The position numbers were made by a program, and so were the translations under genes. A DNA stretch of 45,368 nucleotides from Candidatus Stoquefichus massiliensis AP9 (lineage in GTDB: Bacteria; Bacillota_I; Bacilli_A; Erysipelotrichales; Coprobacillaceae). The DNA lies in contig NZ_HG005289.1 in NCBI RefSeq assembly GCF_000455285.1, forward strand, positions 207,120 through 252,487, read 5' to 3'. Of this stretch, positions 16,691 through 25,108 are shown one piece after another (within the stretch, counting starts at the first letter, position 1; every line of letters begins with the position of its first letter). Under the pieces are notes generated by a model. The model did not search any database and had not been told where the DNA came from. It saw only the letters and a program-made list of their open reading frames with translations.

Positions 16691-17590
16691 TTATAATTGA
16701 TTAGGATAAACCCCTTTTTCTACTAATAATTGAATATTTTCTTTGACAAAGTCTTTATCTTCTTTATAAGTCACACCAAACCACTCATCTTGCGATTTAA
16801 GCACTTCTACGGATACTTTTCCTTCATGAAGTAAATCACCTATAATTGTTGGTAAAAGATACTCAGCCTTTAAATTTGAGCTGTCTAGAGCATTTAAAAA
16901 CTCATCAAATCCAGTTTCTAGTATATTAAAGAATTCTGGATAAAGTCCCCACATATTCATAGATACTGCAGATTCTAAATCAATTTCTCTTCCTTCAGTC
17001 ACTGCTTTCCCGTCTATCTTTTCAATGTTATGTGTTTCAACAATATCAACAAGCTTGTTATTTGGATCAACTTGACATATACCTCTTGTTACTCCACCAT
17101 TATCACTTAAAGTATTCTTCAATACAAAACCAACCATACAAATTGGTAAAACATCACTATGATGTTCTTGAATTAAGTACTGATAAGCTTCTTGATAAGC
17201 TTCTTTACCATAGTAATCATCAGCATTAATAACTAAGAATGGTTCATTGATCAAGTCTTTACAAGCTAGAATTGCTTGACCAGTTCCCCATGGCTTTGTA
17301 CGTTCTTTAAATCTTTCTTGATATTGGCTTGGAATATCTGTTAATTCCTGATAAGCATATTCAACATGAATCTTCTTTTTCATACGTTGTCCAATAATCT
17401 CATCAAAATCTTTTTCTAAATCTTTTCTAATAACAAAGACAACCTTATTAAAACCAGCTTCTATTGCATCATAGATGCTATAATCCATGATAATCTCACC
17501 ATTAGGTCCTACAGGTTCTAATTGTTTAATTCCTCCACCAAATCGACTTCCAATTCCAGCTGCCATGACAACCAAAGTTACATCTTTCAA
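16691..17590 (-). CDS. Sugar-phosphate nucleotidyltransferase
   Basis: A 299-residue NTP-transferase-fold enzyme. The N-terminal VVMAAGIGSRFGGGIKQL holds the nucleotide loop (GxGxRF..K), RTKPWGTGQAIL is the base-recognition segment and VINADDYYG carries the metal-binding Asp. It would make an NDP-sugar from a sugar-1-phosphate, but it differs from typical GalU and its sugar is unknown. I choose TTG 17590: AAGGAG lies nine bases before it and falls inside codons 2-3 of the alternative ATG 17608, which would have a leader of only about five bases from the promoter at 17620. It stands alone. Confidence 0.8.
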   Translation of the reverse strand: MKDVTLVVMAAGIGSRFGGGIKQLEPVGPNGEIIMDYSIYDAIEAGFNKVVFVIRKDLEKDFDEIIGQRMKKKIHVEYAYQELTDIPSQYQERFKERTKPWGTGQAILACKDLINEPFLVINADDYYGKEAYQEAYQYLIQEHHSDVLPICMVGFVLKNTLSDNGGVTRGICQVDPNNKLVDIVETHNIEKIDGKAVTEGREIDLESAVSMNMWGLYPEFFNILETGFDEFLNALDSSNLKAEYLLPTIIGDLLHEGKVSVEVLKSQDEWFGVTYKEDKDFVKENIQLLVEKGVYPNQL

Positions 17591-17619
17591 TTTTTTCAAC
17601 TCCTTCATAATATGTGAAT

Positions 17620-17648
17620 ATTATATCAAATATATATAATTTCTACAA
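17620..17648 (-). promoter_or_regulatory. Promoter of the nucleotidyltransferase gene
   Basis: Minus-strand TTGTAG (17643-17648), 17-base spacer, TATAAT (17620-17625). Its position supports the TTG 17590 start. I see no other signal in the AT-rich gap 17650-17870. Confidence 0.65.
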
Positions 17649-17873
17649 TCATATGAAAATTAATTATTACTTCTATTTAAAACAGTTATAAATTCTATTA
17701 TTAGATATATGATTCAAAATATGAATAACTGATATATTGTTATGACTTGCCAAATATAGCTATATACTTATCATAAGAACTTTCCTATAACAAACATAAT
17801 ATCAATTTTCCCTTAAACCACTTTACCAAAAAGTTTTACAAATTAAATCTATTGAATATAATAAAGTATTAAC

Positions 17874-17908
17874 AAAAAATAGTAGCAAACTTTTAGAGTT
17901 TACTACTA
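17874..17908 (-). terminator. Terminator of the second LCP gene
   Basis: Minus-strand stem TAGTAGTAAACT/AGTTTGCTACTA (one mismatch) followed by a T6 run. Confidence 0.8.
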
Positions 17909-17949
17909 CATAATTCTTAAAATTTAACAATTCGTTTAATTAAATATTC

Positions 17950-19389
17950 TTATTGAATTGGTTCGCCATTTAATACATTTTGAATAGCTTCCTTATTTTC
18001 CTTGACACTTGATTCATTAGGTAACATATAATAGAGTTTTCTACCTGGAATATATGCACCTCCTGTTAACATTGCTCCAGTTCCACTTAATTGTTTTGTT
18101 GCAAATGTCCAAGATGCCATATCATTCAATTGCATTTGAATAAGACTTGTAATCTCATTGGATTGCATATTTGTTTCAAAACATCCTTCAATAGAATTTA
18201 AAACACCATTATAATTCGTTAAAATAGCTGGAGACATCATTTTCTTTAACATTCCTGTTAAGACTCTCTGTTGATTAGCTACACGCCCATTATCGCCACC
18301 TGTAACTGTATAACGTGCTCTCGCAAAATAAAGTGCCTGATCTCCGTTTAACTGATTTTTACCTTTGACATAATGATATTGTCCTATTGAGAAATCTTCT
18401 ACTGATTCTACTTCAATACCACCTAAAGCATCTACCATTTGAATCAGCGATGTAAAATTAACACGTGCATAATAATTAATATCAATATTCATAAAAGATT
18501 CTACTGTTTTAACAGTATTTTCAATACCCGCTAATCCAGAATGTGTTAATTTATCCTTTTTACCTTTATTAGCTAAAGTTACATAATAGTCTCTAGGAAT
18601 ACTTGTCATTAAGATCTGTTTTGTCTTAGGATTAACAGTCACAATCATATTGACATCACTTCTAGATATTGTTGATACTTTACCAAAAGTATCAATACCA
18701 CTTATATATATAACAAATGGTTTTGATGTTACATCAACATCTTTTGAAAAATCCTCCAATTTTTTATCAATAGAATAAGACCATACAACCTTTGTATCTT
18801 CATTAAAACTTTCATAATCTGTTTCTAACATTGTACGATATGCTTCATTGACAAATATAGAATCACATTTGTTATCATATAAATCTTTTGCTAACTGGTG
18901 AAAATCATTCACTTCTAAAGATTCAAACGATTGATTTTCTTCTTTTAAAGCAGATAATGCTTTTGTAAAATATTGAAGATCTTCCTCCACATTCATAGCA
19001 ATCTTCTTATCAGTTAAATCTTTCACATCTTTTATCTGACTATCTTTCTTTGTGATAACGGAATATGTATATGTATCCTTATTTGCTCCAGAAATGCTTT
19101 CTAACGTAGAATCTCCTTTAGCAATATAAAATGATCCAACAACTAATAATAAACTTATAATCAAACTACACACTTTTCCAACAATTGTTTTTATTGAATT
19201 GTTTTGATCATTTCGCATAAGAAAGAACATTCCAACATCTAATAAACATATAATGCCAACAAGTATGCAAGCATACATCATTGGAAGTGCTCCTAATTTA
19301 AAGATAAAAAATATAAATATAATCGTTGCAACAATCTGTAAACCTAAAATGACAGGCATTGTTGTTAATTTTTTTATAAAATTTTTCAT
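17950..19389 (-). CDS. LytR-CpsA-Psr (LCP) family ligase
   Basis: A 479-residue membrane-anchored enzyme. Three hydrophobic segments fill about 10-105. An extracytoplasmic insert at about 110-215 has substrate-binding-protein-like features (KDSQIKDVKDLTDKKIA, DLYDNKCDSIFVNEAY). The LCP domain follows, with SRSDVNMIVTVNP, SIPRDYYV, RVNFTSLIQMVDALGG and the Arg-rich ARARYTVTGGDNGRVANQQR. LCP enzymes transfer undecaprenyl-linked polymers such as teichoic acid or capsule to peptidoglycan. It is a close paralogue of the gene at 19519-21003. Its own terminator follows. Confidence 0.92.
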   Translation of the reverse strand: MKNFIKKLTTMPVILGLQIVATIIFIFFIFKLGALPMMYACILVGIICLLDVGMFFLMRNDQNNSIKTIVGKVCSLIISLLLVVGSFYIAKGDSTLESISGANKDTYTYSVITKKDSQIKDVKDLTDKKIAMNVEEDLQYFTKALSALKEENQSFESLEVNDFHQLAKDLYDNKCDSIFVNEAYRTMLETDYESFNEDTKVVWSYSIDKKLEDFSKDVDVTSKPFVIYISGIDTFGKVSTISRSDVNMIVTVNPKTKQILMTSIPRDYYVTLANKGKKDKLTHSGLAGIENTVKTVESFMNIDINYYARVNFTSLIQMVDALGGIEVESVEDFSIGQYHYVKGKNQLNGDQALYFARARYTVTGGDNGRVANQQRVLTGMLKKMMSPAILTNYNGVLNSIEGCFETNMQSNEITSLIQMQLNDMASWTFATKQLSGTGAMLTGGAYIPGRKLYYMLPNESSVKENKEAIQNVLNGEPIQ

Positions 19390-19477
19390 TTAAATCCATC
19401 TCCCCTTTACTAAGATGTACTTATAATATCACAAAAATGTGTATAAGTTGTATCTTTTATAAATAATTTTCTTCTAC

Positions 19478-19510
19478 ATAAAAAGAAGCATCTATTATTA
19501 AGACACTTCT
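19478..19510 (-). terminator. Terminator of the first LCP gene
   Basis: Minus-strand stem AGAAGTGTCT/AGATGCTTCT (with a central mismatch/wobble) followed by T5, a few bases after the stop. Confidence 0.65.
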
Positions 19511-19518
19511 CTCTTTTT

Positions 19519-21003
19519 CTATTCAGATACAGTAATCTTTTCTCCATTCATCATTTTTTTAATTAATGATGTACAAGAACTTACACTCTTATCATCTGGA
19601 ATCATATAATATAATTTGTTATTAGGCATATATGCTCCACCTGTCATAGACTGACCATGACCACTTAATTGAATTTGATGAATATCCCATGATGACATAT
19701 CATTTAATTGCATTTGGATTAAATCAGTAATTTCACCTGAAGCCATGTTTGTTTCAAATGACCCTGCAATAGAATTTAAAATTCCATTGTAATTCGTAAT
19801 AATAGCTGGTGACATGGCTTTCTTTAACATTGCTGTTAAAACACGTTGCTGGTTTTTAACACGATCATTATCACCATTTGCTAAACCATAACGTTCTCTT
19901 ACAAATCCTAATGCTTTATTACCATCCATTTGATTATCACCTTTAACAATCTTATATTGCCCATGCATAGTAGTAAAAGCAACTGGTGAATTAACAGTAA
20001 TACCATCTAAAGCGTCTACCATTTTAATAAGTGATGTAAAGTTGACTCTTGCATAATAATTAATATCAATTCCTAAGAAATTTTCAAGCGTTTTAACAGA
20101 GTTTTCAACGCCTGCAAGTCCTGCATGTGTCAATTTATCTTTTTTATCTTTATTTGCTAAAGTCACATAATAATCTCTAGGGATACTTGTCATTAAAATT
20201 TGTTTTGTCTTTGGATTTACTGTAACTAACATATTGACATCTGATCTTGATACAGTAGATACTGGCCCAGTTGTATCAATACCACTAATATAAATAGTAA
20301 ATAATTTTTCAGTTACATCCACATTTTTAGAAATATCTTTAACTGTCTCAGTAATATCATAATGCCAGATTTCTCTTGTTTCATTTGCAAAATTTTCATG
20401 ATTAGCTTCTAAATTAATATAATAAGCTTGATTGACAAGAATAGCTGGAGTTTTTCCACTGTATAAATCATCAGCCATCTTTTCAAAATCTTTAACATCA
20501 TTTGTTTTAATAGAAGATTCTGCTTTCTTTAACTCATCTAAAGCTTTACTCATATTTTCTTCATCAACAGCATTATTAACTTCTATAGTTTGATTTTTTA
20601 AATCAGAAATTTCTTTATATTGACTATCATTTAATACAAGAAGTGACATTCTTGTTGTTTGAGTATTTGCTCCAGAAATCAAATCAAGTACTGAATTTCC
20701 TTTTGCAATATAAAGTGATCCAACTAATAGTAATACACTTAATATTAAACTCACTACTTTTCCAACAATATTTCTAACATTTCCCTGACCTTTCTTTGAG
20801 GAAGGTTTCATTAAGAAAAATGTTCCAACACACAATAACACAACAAGTGCAATAAGAATTAATAAATATTTCATAGGTAATGCATTTAATCTAAATAATA
20901 ATGCAATTAATGCGATTGAAGCAATAGCTTGTATTGCAATAACAACTTGCCATGATGTTACTTTTTGTATAAGATTATTTGTATTTTTAGCTTTTTTAGC
21001 CAT
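19519..21003 (-). CDS. LytR-CpsA-Psr (LCP) family ligase (paralogue)
   Basis: A 494-residue paralogue of the downstream LCP protein. I start at MAKKAKNTNN (21003), with AGAGGG eight bases upstream; the frame extends to 21060 without such a site. Three membrane segments (about 20-125) are followed by an insert with LNDSQYKEISDLKNQTIEVNN and LYSGKTPAILVNQAYY, then the LCP core: SRSDVNMLVTVNP, SIPRDYYVTLANK, RVNFTSLIKMVDALDG and VRERYGLANGDNDRVKNQQR. It is expected to anchor wall polymers. The pair lies downstream of the polysaccharide locus and probably completes attachment of its product. Confidence 0.92.
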   Translation of the reverse strand: MAKKAKNTNNLIQKVTSWQVVIAIQAIASIALIALLFRLNALPMKYLLILIALVVLLCVGTFFLMKPSSKKGQGNVRNIVGKVVSLILSVLLLVGSLYIAKGNSVLDLISGANTQTTRMSLLVLNDSQYKEISDLKNQTIEVNNAVDEENMSKALDELKKAESSIKTNDVKDFEKMADDLYSGKTPAILVNQAYYINLEANHENFANETREIWHYDITETVKDISKNVDVTEKLFTIYISGIDTTGPVSTVSRSDVNMLVTVNPKTKQILMTSIPRDYYVTLANKDKKDKLTHAGLAGVENSVKTLENFLGIDINYYARVNFTSLIKMVDALDGITVNSPVAFTTMHGQYKIVKGDNQMDGNKALGFVRERYGLANGDNDRVKNQQRVLTAMLKKAMSPAIITNYNGILNSIAGSFETNMASGEITDLIQMQLNDMSSWDIHQIQLSGHGQSMTGGAYMPNNKLYYMIPDDKSVSSCTSLIKKMMNGEKITVSE

Positions 21004-21078
21004 TTTATCCCTCTTTTCTTTAAACGAGAACATATTAGCATATTCATGTGTACTTTTCAAGAATTTATAGATTCTCTA

Positions 21079-21980
21079 TTATATTTGTGGTGATTTTAAT
21101 TTGTTTAATTGAGTTTTCTTAATATAAAAAGAAGAATGGACATATATATTGAGAGTTGTATTAACTGATGAATGCCCTAATATTTCACTTAAACTTTTAA
21201 TATCTACATTTGATTGAACACATCTCGTCGCAAAAGTATGTCTTAATACATGAAAATGGTAATCTTTAATTTTAATTTCATGTAAGATCTTTTTAAAATA
21301 ATATTGATATGTACGTGGGTCTAAGTAATGTTCTGTTCCGGTAATGACATATCCTTTAGGATTTCTTACACTTTTTAAAATATGGTATAAAACATTATTT
21401 ATTGGTATTTCTCTTATAGAGTTTTGTGTTTTAGGAATTCCTATCTCTGTATAACTTTTTCCATTTTCGCTTATTCTTTGAATTGATTTATTGATAAGAA
21501 TCCTTTGTTCAATTAAATCAATATCCGTCCATTGTAAAGCACAAATCTCACCTAATCTCAAACCAGTATATAAACAAATCATAATTCCAATATTGCGATA
21601 ATTTAAATGTTGAATGATATAGTTTTCAAGACAATATAATTCTTTTTCTTCAATAGTAATAACTTTATGCTTTAATACCTTAACTGAAGGAATAGCTTTT
21701 AAAGGTATACACCTATATCCAATAATATTCCCGTAATACAATATACTTTTCAAAACAACAAGTATATCCTGTAACGTCTTATTAGATATCCCCTTATCTA
21801 TCTTATCAATAAAATCAATAATGTTCATTACTGTAATTTCTGATACATAATAAAATCCTAAATAAACATCTATGTACTTCTCAATAATCCTTTTATATTG
21901 AAGCAATGATGTTTTTTTATTTTCTTTTCCTTATATTTTAACCATATCTTTGATAACTCCATAATACTCATCTTTTCCAT
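21079..21980 (-). pseudogene. Tyrosine recombinase, split by a -1 frameshift at an A7 tract
   Basis: The C-terminal frame (21079-21906) has the full catalytic set: Arg in TGLRLGEICAL, HxxR in HVLRHTFATR, His in LGHSSVNTT and the nucleophile Tyr in NIYVH. Upstream, ATG 21980 with SD GAGGTG opens the missing N-terminus MEKMSIMELSKIWLKYKEK in the other frame. The frames join at A7 (21912-21918), read ATA AAA AAA CAT. A -1 slip there gives KK-TSLLQYKRIIEKYI, a normal core-binding domain, and a product of about 300 residues. It could be a 1-nt deletion, programmed frameshifting or a switchable tract. Families like this integrate elements or invert DNA segments. Confidence 0.75.
21912..21918 (-). 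promoter_or_regulatory. A7 slippery tract (A AAA AAA) in the recombinase gene
   Basis: In the upstream frame the codons are ATA AAA AAA CAT, so the heptamer fits the X XXY YYZ rule for -1 frameshifting, and the -1 frame is exactly the one needed. No obvious stimulatory hairpin was found downstream by eye. Confidence 0.5.
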
Positions 21981-22048
21981 AATTTTTCACCTCATTTCTA
22001 TAGTAATACATTCGTAAAGTATATTCATTATGGAAAGGAATGATATTC

Positions 22049-22225
22049 ATGAAAATATGTCTAGTAGGTTCTAGTGGTGGACATTTGACACATTTATATT
22101 TACTAAAACCAACGTGGGAAAAATATGACAGATTTTGGGTGACTTTTGATAAAGAAGATTCAAGAAGTATGTTAAAAGACGAAAAAATGTATCCGTGTTA
22201 TTTTTCAGCCTTTTCTTTTTTATGA
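22049..22225 (+). pseudogene. Truncated Alg14/PssD-like glycosyltransferase subunit
   Basis: The first about 50 residues match the N-terminus of the Alg14/PssD/EpsE-type UDP-GlcNAc transferase subunit: KICLVGSSGGHLTHLYLL (glycine loop), then FWVTFDKEDSRSMLKDEK and YPCY. The family has about 150 residues; here homology stops near 22200 and the frame ends in SAFSFL. SD AAAGGA precedes ATG 22049. It is the only plus-strand gene piece in this stretch, divergent from the recombinase, and looks like the remnant of an older capsule operon cut off by rearrangement. Confidence 0.75.
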
Positions 22226-22302
22226 TATTTTTATTTTGCTCCTTTTCTATTTCATGATGTTATTCTATAATAGACTTATATATCTACTATTCTTTAGAAA
22301 GA

Positions 22303-22347
22303 CAAAAAAAGATAGAAATCTCCCCGACCAAAGTTTGATTTCTATCT
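22303..22347 (-). terminator. Strong terminator on the minus strand
   Basis: Stem AGATAGAAATC (22310-22320)/GATTTCTATCT (22337-22347), 11 bp. On the minus strand it is followed by seven T. It shields the recombinase and LCP genes from the polysaccharide operon. Confidence 0.8.
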
Positions 22348-22478
22348 GTTCCATTGAACAATATGATTCTAATAAAAATTAATCCAAATTTCAAGTCTAT
22401 TAATCAAAAAATATATAATAAATATACGAATCGCTCTTTTCTCAATCATAAAAGTGTCTTACGTGCTTTTTTATCCGA

Positions 22479-22525
22479 ATAAAAAGATTAGCTATATTTC
22501 AAGTAAAGTATTACAGCTAATCTTT
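22479..22525 (-). terminator. First terminator after the choline cassette
   Basis: Stem AAAGATTAGCT (22483-22493)/AGCTAATCTTT (22515-22525). On the minus strand it is followed by T-rich TTATTC. With the hairpin at 22303 it forms a double terminator. Confidence 0.65.
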
Positions 22526-22842
22526 ATTTTCTTATCTTAAATTGACGACATTAACTATCTCTAATTCTATTTTAACACATATTTACAACATATTCCTAAT
22601 TATTTAACTAGATAATTATTTAATCTTTAGTGAAGAGATATTACAATCAACATCAATTAATTGATGCCTTTACTATCAAAAATTTATTACTACGTTTTCT
22701 TAATACAATATATAAAAAGAAAATTTTTTTAGTGATATTCAACTAAATCTAATAATACAAAAACTATTACTAAATTATAAATATATTAATGTTAATTCGC
22801 AAATATTATAAGAAATCATATTGTTTGAATTTTAAAAACAAA

Positions 22843-24393
22843 TTAGTCTTTTTCACAATTTGCTTCATTCAACTCTATATTATATTTTTTTAAATCTTTG
22901 ATAAAACTAATAGAAATGAGTATTATAACAATAGCAATTGGAAATGCCGCAATAATACTTACAGACTGCAAATTAGTCATTGAGCTATCAGAAAACAGAA
23001 GAGCAATCGGTAAAAGAATAAGTAATATACACCACATAAGTTCAATAATTTTATGTGGCTTTTCACCTTCCCCCAATCTATGATAACTGTAACATGATGC
23101 AATTAAAGCAATAGAATCAAAAGATGTGGCATAAAACGCAATCATTGTAATTAAAAGTAGTATTAATATAAAATTTGAGGCTGGTAATGTCCGAATAATT
23201 GTAATAATAACTTGGTATAAATCTCCTGTTGATTGATACAAGGCAATTAAATCACATCTCCCTGACATTTGTACACCTAAAGAATAATTTCCTAGGATAA
23301 TAAAGCTAATTAATGTTGAGCCGACCCCGAAGACATATCCTCCTAAAATAACTTGTTTGATAGTTCTTCCTTTCGAAATGCTTCCAATAAAGAAAGGCGC
23401 AGCCACGCACCAAACCATCCAATATGCCCAATAGAATATTGTCCAATTTTGAGGAAATGATGTTGATCTTTGCGGATCAGTAAATGTTGCTAATTCAATA
23501 AAATTTTGTATCATTCTTCCTAATGAAGAAAAACCCGTCTCTATAATATATTTTGTTTCTCCACTAAAGAATAATACAAATGCTAAAAGAGTGAAAAACA
23601 AATATATGCAAACTTTAGCAAGAAAACTAATACCTTTTATTCCATGAAGAAGTGCATATGTATAAATAATACATGTAACAATTAAAATAGTAATTGTTAC
23701 AACGGTTCTATCTATATTTATATTAAATAATTCATTGATGATACTTGACATCAATGGTGTTGCTAATGTAAATGTTGTTGCTGTTCCTGCAATTAATGCA
23801 AAAACTGCCAACAAATCAATAAATCGTCCTATAAATCCATTAGTATGATTTCCTAGTAACGGTCGGCATGCTTCTGAAAACTTCTGCCTATTTCTTTTTC
23901 TTACATGTAACATAAATCCAAATGCAACTGCTAATACTAAATAAAATCCCCATGGGATAAGGCTCCAATGAAATAGTGGAAAGACACTAGACCAGTCTTG
24001 GATACTTCCTAGTTCAGCAATATGGGGATCCGTTGCATATAATATCCATTCCGAAAATGAATAGAATAAAATATCAGCGGCTAATCCAGCAGTAAACATC
24101 ATTGCTCCCCACGCAAAAAAAGAATACTTTGGTTTTTCGTCTGGTTTCCCTAGGCGTATATCTCCGAATTTAGAAAAAGTAATAAATATAGATAAGATAA
24201 ATATACCTAAACCTATTATCAAATAATATACACCTAATGTATCTCCTAAAAAAAATCGTATTTGACTTAATACCCTATTTGATTTATTAGGCATATAGAA
24301 GAACAAAATGCAGAGAATAATAATTAGTGATAATGGAAATAGAGTTATCATCCAGTCTATCTGTTTTTTATCCATTTTTTTATGATTTACCAT
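22843..24393 (-). CDS. BCCT family transporter (choline/betaine type)
   Basis: A 516-residue, 12-helix secondary transporter. The BCCT signature is visible in FYWAYWMVWCVAAPFFIGSISKGRTIKQ (about 315-342), with the preceding SGETKYIIETGFSS and the N-terminal KPKYSFFAWGAMMFTAGLAADILFY region. BCCT proteins take up quaternary amines such as choline, carnitine or betaine. It starts four bases after the LicC stop and is the last gene of the choline cassette, so choline is the likely substrate; in streptococcal lic loci this role is filled by the unrelated LicB. SD GGAGG is 11 bases before ATG 24393. Confidence 0.9.
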   Translation of the reverse strand: MVNHKKMDKKQIDWMITLFPLSLIIILCILFFYMPNKSNRVLSQIRFFLGDTLGVYYLIIGLGIFILSIFITFSKFGDIRLGKPDEKPKYSFFAWGAMMFTAGLAADILFYSFSEWILYATDPHIAELGSIQDWSSVFPLFHWSLIPWGFYLVLAVAFGFMLHVRKRNRQKFSEACRPLLGNHTNGFIGRFIDLLAVFALIAGTATTFTLATPLMSSIINELFNINIDRTVVTITILIVTCIIYTYALLHGIKGISFLAKVCIYLFFTLLAFVLFFSGETKYIIETGFSSLGRMIQNFIELATFTDPQRSTSFPQNWTIFYWAYWMVWCVAAPFFIGSISKGRTIKQVILGGYVFGVGSTLISFIILGNYSLGVQMSGRCDLIALYQSTGDLYQVIITIIRTLPASNFILILLLITMIAFYATSFDSIALIASCYSYHRLGEGEKPHKIIELMWCILLILLPIALLFSDSSMTNLQSVSIIAAFPIAIVIILISISFIKDLKKYNIELNEANCEKD

Positions 24394-24397
24394 AATG

Positions 24398-25108
24398 CTA
24401 TTTTCCTCCTATATAACTTGGATCTAAATTAATGAGTTGTTCAAAATCATCTATTTCTATGATATCATTTTCTTCCATTTGCATGATACCTAGCTGATAT
24501 TCATTAAAATAACAAAATAACACTATATCATCCCAATAAATTTTATGATTTTTGTGAATTTCAAATTCTATTTCAAGATGATTCTTCAATTTTTTTGCAT
24601 CATTTTTAGACCATCTAGAAATACTATACAACTGCCATCCATGTTTACCACCAATACGTGAACATCTTTTAATTATATTGTTTTCTAGTTCAAGAAGCCA
24701 CTCATCTGTTTCTCCCTCGCACCAAATACAATTATATCCTGATCTAATAAATTCTTTTTTTAATATATTAGGATTGTATATAATCTGATCCCCATCTAAA
24801 ATAATTGCATCTTCGAGATAATTTCTTGCAACATATAACGATGAGATATTATTACAAGTATCAAAATAAGGATTTTCAATAAATGTAATGTTATCATACT
24901 TATCCAATAGGACTTTAAATTCACTTTTTAAATAACCTACCACGATATATATTTCATATATATCGTTTTCATATAGTGCATCAATTATAGTTTCTATCAT
25001 TCTTTTCCCATTAACATTTATTAATGGTTTAGGCGTAGTCAGACTAACTGGTTGCAATCGTGTTCCTTTACCTGCTGCCAAGATAATTGCTCGTTTTACT
25101 ATATTCAT
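24398..25108 (-). CDS. licC: CTP:phosphocholine cytidylyltransferase (LicC-like)
   Basis: A 236-residue nucleotidyltransferase. RAIILAAGKGTRLQPV with TTPKPLINVNG gives the complete nucleotide loop and catalytic Lys. NNISSLYVARNYLEDAIILDGDQI is close to the LicC pattern around the metal-binding Asp, and YWDDIVLF is typical of the C-terminus. It would make CDP-choline from phosphocholine and CTP. It overlaps the upstream LicA-like fusion gene by four bases (ATGA) and precedes the BCCT gene, so three steps of choline use are coupled. The choline assignment rests mainly on this context. Confidence 0.85.
   Translation of the reverse strand: MNIVKRAIILAAGKGTRLQPVSLTTPKPLINVNGKRMIETIIDALYENDIYEIYIVVGYLKSEFKVLLDKYDNITFIENPYFDTCNNISSLYVARNYLEDAIILDGDQIIYNPNILKKEFIRSGYNCIWCEGETDEWLLELENNIIKRCSRIGGKHGWQLYSISRWSKNDAKKLKNHLEIEFEIHKNHKIYWDDIVLFCYFNEYQLGIMQMEENDIIEIDDFEQLINLDPSYIGGK

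Larger units (their letters stand above)
22226..22842. other. AT-rich non-coding junction
   Basis: About 600 bp between the truncated gene and the BCCT gene. It holds two minus-strand terminators (listed separately) and no reading frame with recognisable content. The remainder is very AT-rich and looks like decayed DNA. Confidence 0.6.

Noticed and set aside
21079-21906. Recombinase as a complete gene starting at TTG 21906
   Set aside because: No SD precedes that TTG and the N-terminal domain would be truncated; the upstream frame supplies a good start and the missing segment.
22310-22347. 11-bp inverted repeat as a recombinase crossover site
   Set aside because: Its minus-strand T7 run makes a terminator the simpler explanation.
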